Below, piece by piece: positions 27,585 to 33,901 of a stretch of DNA of 64,000 bases. The translations under genes and the position numbers were made by a program. Position 1 is the first letter of the stretch; each line of letters starts with the position of its first letter. Source of the stretch: Methylophilaceae bacterium 11 (GTDB lineage Bacteria; Pseudomonadota; Gammaproteobacteria; Burkholderiales; Methylophilaceae); assembly GCA_000525025.1 (NCBI GenBank), contig JCKJ01000001.1, forward strand, positions 248,001-312,000. The letters run 5' to 3'. The notes beneath the pieces were generated by a model. That model made no database searches. It had not been told where the DNA came from and saw only the letters and a list, made by a program, of their open reading frames with translations.

Positions 27585-27644
27585 ATCTAACGTTTGAATT
27601 AAGGGGCTGGCTTTAGCCAGTCCCGCTTGAATGATGGGTTAGGT
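27585..27644 (-). repeat. attC site of cassette 2
   Basis: The boundary boxes are ATCTAAC (27585-27591) and GTTAGGT (27638-27644). The CTGGC/GCCAG tip type is present. Confidence 0.93.
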
Positions 27645-27905
27645 TGCATTTGGTTGTACAGGTAGTGTGTTAGCAACAAGCATAATGATTACCCAAATGA
27701 CAATTGCGACCCAAATAATGCCAAAAATTCTTATAAGGTATGGTTGTACATGAATCTTCAAATCTTTGGGGGCCATTTTAAATTTCTTCATAAGTCCAAA
27801 CTGAAAATTTAGGAAATTCTGAAATCCATTTGGTTTAAACAAAAGCCATAAGCCGAAAAACAAAGGTAGAAATAATGAAAGATGATTTGTCAAATTAACA
27901 TTCAT
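27639..27905 (-). CDS. Cassette 2: small two-helix membrane protein
   Basis: The 88-residue product has two strongly hydrophobic segments (HLSLFLPLFFGLWLLF, residues 8-23, and IRIFGIIWVAIVIWVIIMLVA, residues 58-78). A basic amphipathic linker joins them (GLMKKFKMAPKDLKIH). It is probably an inner-membrane hairpin with both ends on one side. The layout resembles small DUF-type membrane proteins with an F-x-P-x-G-F-Q motif, but no family is claimed. The stop TAA is within its attC box. Confidence 0.65.
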   Translation of the reverse strand: MNVNLTNHLSLFLPLFFGLWLLFKPNGFQNFLNFQFGLMKKFKMAPKDLKIHVQPYLIRIFGIIWVAIVIWVIIMLVANTLPVQPNAT

Positions 27906-27911
27906 TGAAAA

Positions 27912-27971
27912 ACCTAACGTTTGAATTAAGGGGCGCGCTTTAGCGCGTCCCGCTTGAATGATGGGTTAGGC
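27912..27971 (-). repeat. attC site of cassette 1
   Basis: The boundary boxes are ACCTAAC (27912-27918) and GTTAGGC (27965-27971). The CGCGC-TTTA-GCGCG tip type, as in cassette 3, is present. Confidence 0.92.
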
Positions 27972-28241
27972 TGGTGAAACAACAGTGCCGCGTGAAGCTG
28001 AATAAATGGTGACATAGCAAGCGACCCCAAACCGTGAATAACCAAAACAGTAACTGAAAAGCACCGCACTGCCAACAATAGCAAGCGCACAAACTAAGCG
28101 GAAATTAACGTGCTTAGCCCAACAAAACCAAAACCCACAAAAGCCACAAACTTAACTAAACCAAGCGCCAAGCAAGACAACAAAAGCAGACAATTTAAAC
28201 GAAAGCAACGCTGGCAAAAACGAGAAGGTTTTAAGAATAGC
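27966..28241 (-). pseudogene. Cassette 1: no intact gene; open frame without ATG and with one internal stop
   Basis: Between the attC of cassette 1 and the junction box at 28240-28246 there is no ORF with a normal start. On the minus strand one frame stays open for 92 codons from 28241 to the attC stop at 27966-27968, broken only by a TAA at 28152-28154. The conceptual product is very hydrophobic and aromatic (for example KLSAFVVLLGAWF and GSAVLFSYCFGYSRFG). The strand bias is strong: the plus strand is A/C-rich and poor in G and T. It could be a decayed gene, a non-coding cassette or one acting as RNA. Confidence 0.5.
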
Positions 28242-28294
28242 CTAACGTAAAGTAGACACCAAATCCGTCCCTAAAAATTTAGTTGGACAGGTGC
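28240..28294 (-). other. Candidate relic attI / array boundary with imperfect hairpin
   Basis: GCCTAAC (28240-28246) is the last boundary box of the array. On the minus strand the end reads GTCTACTTTACGTTAGGC. A degenerate box (GTCTACT) thus lies just before GTTAGGC, as in the simple site of an attI. Beyond it an imperfect hairpin forms from CACC, GTCC and CTAAA (28257-28275) with TTTAG, GGAC and GGTG (28278-28293). A GTTGGAC box lies at 28282-28288. No complete attC can be folded here. Confidence 0.3.
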
Positions 28295-28436
28295 CTAATC
28301 TGTTGTGAAGTAAGAAATTTATCATTAAATCAATGCGCTATTCATTTTTATTACACCTTAATAATCGGTTGTTGTAATCACAAACACACCTTGTATATAG
28401 CGCAGGTTTTGTTGAGTTATCTTGGCATGGATGTGA
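28295..28436. other. Non-coding gap between array and moaC
   Basis: This stretch should hold intI if an integron platform were still present. I see no open frame with integrase motifs on either strand. A short rightward frame from 28283 runs into the antisense of moaC and is not a gene. With cassette 1 it makes about 330 bases without an intact gene. Nothing else is recognised. Confidence 0.6.
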
Positions 28437-28913
28437 TTACTTGGCAACCCAGTCCCCACTCTTGCCGCCATGCTTTTCCAGCAATTTGATATGGTGCATG
28501 ACCATGCCTCTATCCACCGCTTTACACATATCGTAAATCGTTAGCAGCGCCACTTGTACTGCAGTCAGTGCTTCCATTTCTACGCCAGTGGGCCCCACCG
28601 TTTCACAGGTCACTTGGCAGCGGATGCTGGATTCGGCTTGGAATACATCAAAATGTACTTTGACGCTGGTGAGGGCAATGGGGTGGCAGAGTGGAATTAA
28701 GTCAGATGTTTTTTTACTGGCTTGAATCGCGGCAATGCGGGCAATGCCTAGTACATCGCCTTTTTTGGCATCGCCTTGGGTAATGAGTTGTAGCGTGGCC
28801 GGTAGCATGGAGATGTCTCCGCTCGCCACCGCAATACGTTTGGTAGAAGCTTTGTCGCCAATATCTACCATATGGGCTTGCCCCTGTGCATTCAGGTGCG
28901 TTAACTTGCTCAT
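28437..28913 (-). CDS. moaC: Cyclic pyranopterin monophosphate synthase MoaC
   Basis: This enzyme works with MoaA in the first step of molybdenum cofactor synthesis, forming cPMP. The 158-residue protein has the family motifs [70 protein letters not shown] and a final [12 protein letters not shown]. The length and catalytic Lys and Asp regions are normal. It stands alone and marks the right border of the integron array. Confidence 0.96.
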   Translation of the reverse strand: MSKLTHLNAQGQAHMVDIGDKASTKRIAVASGDISMLPATLQLITQGDAKKGDVLGIARIAAIQASKKTSDLIPLCHPIALTSVKVHFDVFQAESSIRCQVTCETVGPTGVEMEALTAVQVALLTIYDMCKAVDRGMVMHHIKLLEKHGGKSGDWVAK

Positions 28914-28975
28914 GGATTACTTTCTATTATGAAATGTGCGTGAACTTGCTGATTAAAGTCATTATCATAATAACA

Positions 28976-30526
28976 ATGAGTAGATATATTTCAAATACAA
29001 GATTACGCCACACGGCTTGGGTATGTATGTTAGCGGCGGGGTTGACTGCCCCAGCAGTACAGACGGCAGAGCAAAGCAAGCAACCCACACTTACAGGCAA
29101 GCCTTATCAGCCGCCTAGTACGCTGGATACCAACTTGCCACGTGATTACACTAGCGACCTGCCAGACTTGGGTGATGTTTCGCAAACTGTGCTTTCGCCG
29201 CAAGATGAGCAGCGGATTGCTGATCAAATCATGCGAGAGGTGTATGTGAGTGATGAGGTGCTGCAAGATTCAGAAATCACCGACTACTTGCAGGCCTTAG
29301 GCAATAAACTGGCCGCAGCCAGCCCAGATAAAAGACAAGTATTTAACTTTTTTGTGGTGAATGACAACAGCATTAATGCGTTTGCGATGCCGGGCGGTGT
29401 GATTGGTGTGCACACTGGTTTGTTTATCGCTGCCAATAATGAATCTGAACTGGCCAGTGTGCTGGGACATGAGATTGGGCATGTGACACAACGTCATCTG
29501 GCACGTATGCTGGCCTCGCAAAAGTACGATACCTTTAAAAATATTGCAGCCACTGCGTTGGCTTTACTGGTAGCGAGATCAAATCCGCAATTGGCAACAG
29601 GTGCCATGGTCACTGCGTCTGCGTCTACGATGCAACGTCAATTGGACTATACACGCGAACATGAGCGTGAAGCTGATAGGGTGGGCTTAGCCATTTTGGA
29701 TGGCGCTGGGTTTGATGTGCGTGCGATGCCTGCTTTTTTTACCACCATGCAACGTGGTACACGCTTTGTGGAGGGCAGTGCGCCTAGCTTTTTACGTACG
29801 CACCCGTTAACCGCTGAACGTATTGCCGATGTCTCGAATCGTGTACAGAACTTGTCTTACAAGCAAGCAAAAGATAGTCTGGATTTTTATCTGGCGCGTG
29901 CAAAAATTCGTGCAGGTTTGGGGTTTCCCCAATCCGCGATTGACGAGTTTGAAGAGAATATTCGTGAGCGGCGCTTTAATAGCGAGGTAGCCGAGCACTA
30001 TGGTTTAGCCTATGCCTATCTGCGCAAAAACGATGGCGTGAACAGCGCGCGCGAAATGCAATGGTTAAAAACCAATGCGCCGGCGCACCCCAATTTTGAA
30101 ACCTTAGCCGCAGCCATTGAGATAAACAATAAGCAGTTGGCAAAAGCACAAGCTATTTATGCACAAGCACTCATTAAGTATCCGCAGCATCGTGCGTTGG
30201 TGTATGGTTATGCAGATAGCTATTTGGAGAGCAGGCAGCCCGATAAAGCAGTAAAGTTGATTAACGAAAAGCTGCGTTTATTTCCGAATGATGCGCATTT
30301 TTACGATATGCTGGCCAAAGCCTACACCATGAAAGGCCAAGTGCTGTTAAAGCATCAGGCTCAAGCCGAGGCGTATTATCGTCAATATGATGTGAACCGC
30401 GCCGTGGAGCAAATGGAGCTTGCCGCTAAAGCAAAAGATGGCAATTTTTATGAACGCTCTATTGTGGAAGCAAGGCTCAAAGAGCTGCGCCGTCAACAAA
30501 ATATTGAGAAAGAGGCAAAAGGATAA
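28976..30526 (+). CDS. M48 family metalloprotease with TPR domain (BepA-like)
   Basis: This periplasmic zinc protease/chaperone is probably involved in outer-membrane protein quality control, as BepA is in E. coli. It is about 516 residues from the ATG at 28976 (MSRYISNTRLRHTAW), with a signal peptide ending near VQTAEQ; the frame is open upstream but lacks family features. The M48 domain has HEIGHVTQRH (zinc ligands His165 and His169), the third ligand in REHEREADRVG and a TEXP-like RTHPLTAERIAD segment. The C-terminal half is a set of TPR-like helices (YAYLRKNDGVNSAREMQ onward). Confidence 0.92.
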   Translation: MSRYISNTRLRHTAWVCMLAAGLTAPAVQTAEQSKQPTLTGKPYQPPSTLDTNLPRDYTSDLPDLGDVSQTVLSPQDEQRIADQIMREVYVSDEVLQDSEITDYLQALGNKLAAASPDKRQVFNFFVVNDNSINAFAMPGGVIGVHTGLFIAANNESELASVLGHEIGHVTQRHLARMLASQKYDTFKNIAATALALLVARSNPQLATGAMVTASASTMQRQLDYTREHEREADRVGLAILDGAGFDVRAMPAFFTTMQRGTRFVEGSAPSFLRTHPLTAERIADVSNRVQNLSYKQAKDSLDFYLARAKIRAGLGFPQSAIDEFEENIRERRFNSEVAEHYGLAYAYLRKNDGVNSAREMQWLKTNAPAHPNFETLAAAIEINNKQLAKAQAIYAQALIKYPQHRALVYGYADSYLESRQPDKAVKLINEKLRLFPNDAHFYDMLAKAYTMKGQVLLKHQAQAEAYYRQYDVNRAVEQMELAAKAKDGNFYERSIVEARLKELRRQQNIEKEAKG

Positions 30527-30528
30527 CC

Positions 30529-31293
30529 ATGCAACGTCGTGCGTTTCTGCAATCACTGTTTGGTTTAATGCTCTTGCCCGTGAATGCCATAGCCGCAGCT
30601 TGGGATAAGGCTGCTTTTGAAGCGAGCACGTTACAGCAAGCCACAGCAGGGCTCTCTATTCAGACGGAAGTACCCAGTGACCAGATATCACTGCTTGCGC
30701 CCGATAAAGCTGAAAATGGTGCCGTGGTGCAAATCGAAATGGTAAGTCGTATTCCTAACACCGAAGCAATGGCATTGTTTGTGGCTGACAACCCCACCCC
30801 GCTGATTGCCAATGTGATGTTTGCCGCTGGTACGCAGCCCAAGTTGGTCACACGGATTAAAATGGCGCAAACTTCACAAGTAAAAGTGGTGGCCAAAGTA
30901 GGTGATCGCTATTTCACGACAAGCAAGCAAGTAATTGTGCTAGAAGATGGCTGTGGCGGAACGGACACCGATGCAAAGTTTGAACCTAGCATGAAAATGC
31001 GCGCTAGGCTGGTGGGGGAGGTGACAGAAGTGAAGCTGATTATTGTGCACCCCATGACCACCGGGCGCAGTAAGAATGCCGCAGGAGAAATCATCCCAGC
31101 GCATTTTATGCAAACCATTACGGCCACCTTACATGACAAAGTGGTGCTTGAAGCGCATTGCAGTACAGCGATATCCAAAAACCCCTATTTTACGTTTTAT
31201 GTGACGGGTGCCAAGCTAGGTGACCAAATCATGGTGAAATGGCAGGATAATATGGGGTATGCAGGTCAGGGGCAGATAGCGGTCGCTGTTTAA
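30529..31293 (+). CDS. Fused SoxYZ-like carrier protein
   Basis: The 254-residue exported protein joins a SoxY-like and a SoxZ-like domain. It has a Tat-type signal (QRRAFLQSLFGLMLLP). Residues about 30-145 form the SoxY-type sandwich, whose end reads VIVLEDGCGGTD, a variant of the Cys-bearing GGCGG swinging arm that in true SoxY is the very C-terminus. It runs directly into a SoxZ-type domain (residues 155-254, MKMRARLVGEVTEVKLIIVHPM, YFTFYVTGAKLGDQIMVKW). It starts two bases after the protease stop. This fits the quinoprotein-dehydrogenase-associated SoxYZ-like carrier family known in methylotrophs. No other sox gene is present. Confidence 0.85.
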   Translation: MQRRAFLQSLFGLMLLPVNAIAAAWDKAAFEASTLQQATAGLSIQTEVPSDQISLLAPDKAENGAVVQIEMVSRIPNTEAMALFVADNPTPLIANVMFAAGTQPKLVTRIKMAQTSQVKVVAKVGDRYFTTSKQVIVLEDGCGGTDTDAKFEPSMKMRARLVGEVTEVKLIIVHPMTTGRSKNAAGEIIPAHFMQTITATLHDKVVLEAHCSTAISKNPYFTFYVTGAKLGDQIMVKWQDNMGYAGQGQIAVAV

Positions 31294-31406
31294 CTCACTA
31301 GCCGAGCTTGGGCAGTTCGAGCTTCGGGGGTGTAAAACTGCCATGTCGAGCAGCGTGTATTTGTTTTTAATAAATTAAATTTATCATACCAATTAATACA
31401 ATCAAT

Positions 31407-31439
31407 TTTACTTAACTATCACGCATCATTACAATGCGT
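31407..31439 (+). promoter_or_regulatory. Candidate ahpC promoter with overlapping inverted repeat
   Basis: TTTACT (31407-31412) and TACAAT (31430-31435) are spaced by 17 bases. A perfect inverted repeat ACGCAT (31421-31426) and ATGCGT (31434-31439), seven bases apart, overlaps the -10 element, the place where a repressor would bind. It lies 40 bases before the ahpC ATG. Confidence 0.45.
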
Positions 31440-31478
31440 ACATAGATTTTATAAACCACTAGAAAAAAGGAAATAACC

Positions 31479-32042
31479 ATGTCACTGATCAACACACAAG
31501 TACAACCATTTAAAGCGCAAGCGTTTCATAACGGTAAATTTATTGAAGTGACGGAAGCTAGCCTAAAAGGCAAATGGTCTGTGATTATTTTTATGCCTGC
31601 AGCGTTTACATTTAACTGCCCTACAGAAGTAGAAGATGCAGCGGACAACTATGCTGAATTCCAAAAAGCGGGTGCAGAAGTATACATTGTTACAACCGAT
31701 ACACACTTCTCACACAAAGTGTGGCATGAGACTTCACCAGCTGTGGGCAAAGCAAAATTCCCACTGGTAGGTGACCCTACACACCAATTAACACGTGCAT
31801 TTGACGTGCATATTGAAGAAGAGGGTTTGGCACTACGTGGTACGTTTGTGATTAACCCAGAAGGCGTGATTAAAACACTGGAAATCCATAGCAATGAAAT
31901 CGCACGTGATGTAAAAGAAACATTACGTAAATTAAAAGCAGCGCAATTTACAGCTAGCCATCCAGGTCAAGTATGCCCGGCTAAATGGCAAGAAGGCGCG
32001 CAAACATTAACGCCATCATTAGATTTGGTTGGTAAGATTTAA
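31479..32042 (+). CDS. ahpC: Alkyl hydroperoxide reductase subunit C (2-Cys peroxiredoxin)
   Basis: This enzyme reduces hydrogen peroxide, organic peroxides and peroxynitrite; AhpF regenerates it. The 187-residue cytoplasmic protein has the peroxidatic Cys47 in PAAFTFNCPTEVEDAA and the resolving Cys166 in HPGQVCPAKWQEG, near the C-terminus. The length is typical. A strong AAGGA site precedes the ATG. It is followed by a hairpin and then ahpF. Confidence 0.96.
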   Translation: MSLINTQVQPFKAQAFHNGKFIEVTEASLKGKWSVIIFMPAAFTFNCPTEVEDAADNYAEFQKAGAEVYIVTTDTHFSHKVWHETSPAVGKAKFPLVGDPTHQLTRAFDVHIEEEGLALRGTFVINPEGVIKTLEIHSNEIARDVKETLRKLKAAQFTASHPGQVCPAKWQEGAQTLTPSLDLVGKI

Positions 32043-32110
32043 GCGACTGCCTGTAAGTGAGTAATCACGGCCGCTTTAAGACACAATCTTAGAGCGGCGG
32101 CAAAAGAGAA

Positions 32111-32142
32111 GGGCATTATTCAAAAGATAATGCCTTTTATTT
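32111..32142 (+). terminator. Intergenic terminator/attenuator between ahpC and ahpF
   Basis: An 8-bp stem GGCATTAT (32112-32119) pairs with ATAATGCC (32127-32134) around a seven-base loop and is followed by TTTTATTTT. It lies 70 bases after the ahpC stop and 50 bases before ahpF. It should end part of the ahpC transcripts, giving more AhpC than AhpF. Confidence 0.7.
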
Positions 32143-32184
32143 TCCACGCACCTTTTACGGTGTTATTGATTGAAGAGAGTCATC

Positions 32185-33768
32185 ATGGCATTAGAAAACA
32201 ATATTAAAACGCAATTACAAGGTTATTTGCAGATGCTACGCGAGCCAATTGAATTGGTCGCATCATTAGACGATAGCGCTGGCGCAAAAGAAATGCAGGA
32301 GCTGTTGGAAGAGATTGCCAGCATGTCTGACAAAATTACGCTGGTGCATGAAGCAGATGCGCGCAAGCCCTCATTTGCCGTACGTCGTGCTGCCAATCAC
32401 AAAGATGCGGCGAAAGCGGTAGGCGTACGTTTTGCCGGTATTCCGATGGGGCACGAGTTTACCTCGCTAGTGTTGGCGTTGTTGCATACTGGCGGGCACC
32501 CGATGAAACTGGAGCAAGAAAAAATTGACCAGATTGCAGCGATTGAAGGGGAGTTCCATTTTGAGACTTATATCTCATTAAGCTGCCATAACTGTCCGGA
32601 TGTGGTGCAAGCGTTGAATATGATGTCTGTGATTAACCCGCATATCACCCATGTGATGATTGATGGCGCTTTGTATCAGGATGAAGTCAAAGCAAAAGAC
32701 ATTATGTCTGTACCCACCATCTTTTTAAATGGTGAGGTATTTGGTGCTGGCCGTATGGAGCTTGAGGAGATTTTGGCCAAAGTAGACACTGGTGCGGTAG
32801 CACGTGCGGCGAAAAAGTTGGATGCAAAAGCCCCTTATGATGTATTGGTCGTGGGTGGTGGTCCAGCCGGTTCGTCAGCAGCGATTTACTCTGCGCGTAA
32901 AGGCTTTAGAACTGCCATTGTGGCAGAACGCTTTGGCGGACAAGTGATGGATACGCTTGGCATTGAAAACTTTATCTCTGTCAAAGAGACCGAGGGGCCA
33001 AAACTGGTGGCTGCGTTGGAAGAGCATGTGAAATCGTATGATATTGAGATTATTAACTTGCAACGTGCCAATGCCCTGAGCGAGCCAGGTAAAGACGGTA
33101 ATAAAAATCACGATTTGATTGAGCTGAAATTAGACAGCGGTGCTACGCTCAAAAGTAAATCGGTGATCTTGGCGACCGGCGCGCGCTGGCGCGAGCTGAA
33201 TGTGCCAGGTGAAAAAGAGTACCGTGGTAAAGGTGTAGCGTACTGCCCGCACTGTGATGGTCCTTTGTTCAAAGGTAAGCCTGTAGCTGTGGTGGGTGGG
33301 GGTAACTCTGGTGTAGAAGCGGCGATTGATTTGGCTAATTTTGTCGGCCACGTTACGTTATTGCAGTTTGATACGACATTGAAGGCCGATGCGGTATTAC
33401 AGAAAAAATTGCATACACTACCTAATGTCACTGTGATTACCAGCGCCCAAACCACAGAAGTGACGGGCGACGGCACCAAAATGAATGGCTTGACCTATAC
33501 CGACCGCGTCACGGGTGAATCCAAACATTTGGCGTTGGATGGCGTGTTTGTGCAAATTGGCTTAGTGCCCAATACCGATTGGTTAAAAGGCACAATCAAT
33601 TTAAGCAAGTTTGGTGAGATTGAAGTCAATCACCATAACGCAACCTCATTGCCGGGCGTATTTGCTGCGGGCGATGTGACAACCACACCATATAAACAAA
33701 TCATCATTGCCATGGGCGAAGGCTCTAAAGCGGCACTTGGTGCGTTTGATTACATGATTAGGCAGTAG
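32185..33768 (+). CDS. ahpF: Alkyl hydroperoxide reductase subunit F
   Basis: This NADH-dependent flavoprotein re-reduces AhpC. It is about 527 residues from the ATG at 32185 ([15 protein letters not shown]); a TTG start five codons upstream is also open. The N-terminal tandem thioredoxin-like domain has the redox pair in SCHNCPDVV. The FAD domain begins with [21 protein letters not shown], the NAD domain with [18 protein letters not shown], and the second redox pair is in [13 protein letters not shown]. The end, [23 protein letters not shown], is typical. Confidence 0.96.
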   Translation: MALENNIKTQLQGYLQMLREPIELVASLDDSAGAKEMQELLEEIASMSDKITLVHEADARKPSFAVRRAANHKDAAKAVGVRFAGIPMGHEFTSLVLALLHTGGHPMKLEQEKIDQIAAIEGEFHFETYISLSCHNCPDVVQALNMMSVINPHITHVMIDGALYQDEVKAKDIMSVPTIFLNGEVFGAGRMELEEILAKVDTGAVARAAKKLDAKAPYDVLVVGGGPAGSSAAIYSARKGFRTAIVAERFGGQVMDTLGIENFISVKETEGPKLVAALEEHVKSYDIEIINLQRANALSEPGKDGNKNHDLIELKLDSGATLKSKSVILATGARWRELNVPGEKEYRGKGVAYCPHCDGPLFKGKPVAVVGGGNSGVEAAIDLANFVGHVTLLQFDTTLKADAVLQKKLHTLPNVTVITSAQTTEVTGDGTKMNGLTYTDRVTGESKHLALDGVFVQIGLVPNTDWLKGTINLSKFGEIEVNHHNATSLPGVFAAGDVTTTPYKQIIIAMGEGSKAALGAFDYMIRQ

Positions 33769-33820
33769 TTAAGAAGTAGTAAAGCAGTAGTGAAGCAAGC
33801 GTAAGCGTTAAGTTCTAAAG

Positions 33821-33851
33821 AAAAAGGGTGGCGTGATGCCACCCTTTTTTT
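33821..33851. terminator. Rho-independent terminator after ahpF
   Basis: The strong stem AAAAAGGGTGGC (33821-33832) pairs with GCCACCCTTTTT (33838-33849) and ends in seven T. The A-rich left side makes it work in both directions, which suits its place between ahpF and the convergent gene at 33902. Confidence 0.85.
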
Positions 33852-33901
33852 GTTCACGGTTATCTAATTTACATAAACGTGAATAGTTGTCTGACAATAC
33901 A

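Larger units (their letters stand above)
22933..28288 (-). mobile_element. Integron cassette array without integrase (CALIN), 11 cassettes
   Basis: Ten complete attC recombination sites of about 58-60 bp plus one half-site separate ten small genes, all on the minus strand, and one cassette with no intact gene. Each site starts (plus strand) with a YYYAAC-like box, ends with GTTRRRY and folds into an imperfect hairpin with three unpaired bases. That is the diagnostic build of integron attC sites. The near-identity of the sites within the array suits a sedentary chromosomal integron. No tyrosine integrase is encoded between moaC and thiO or anywhere else in the window. I number cassettes 1-11 from the moaC side, where an attI would be expected, to the thiO side. 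Confidence 0.93.

Noticed and set aside
22933-27971. Regularly repeated 57-60-bp units taken as a CRISPR array
   Set aside because: The units are separated by genes of roughly 270 to 650 bases rather than short uniform spacers, and they carry integron boundary boxes. No cas gene is present.
22933-27971. Repeats taken as REP/BIME elements
   Set aside because: REP elements lack the YYYAAC/GTTRRRY boundaries and the fixed unpaired bases, and would not alternate one-to-one with unrelated co-directional genes.
28283-28489. Short rightward frame with a PHSCRHAF stretch that looks like part of a tyrosine recombinase
   Set aside because: The stretch is the antisense of the 3' end of moaC. The other catalytic residues are missing, and the frame has no ribosome site.
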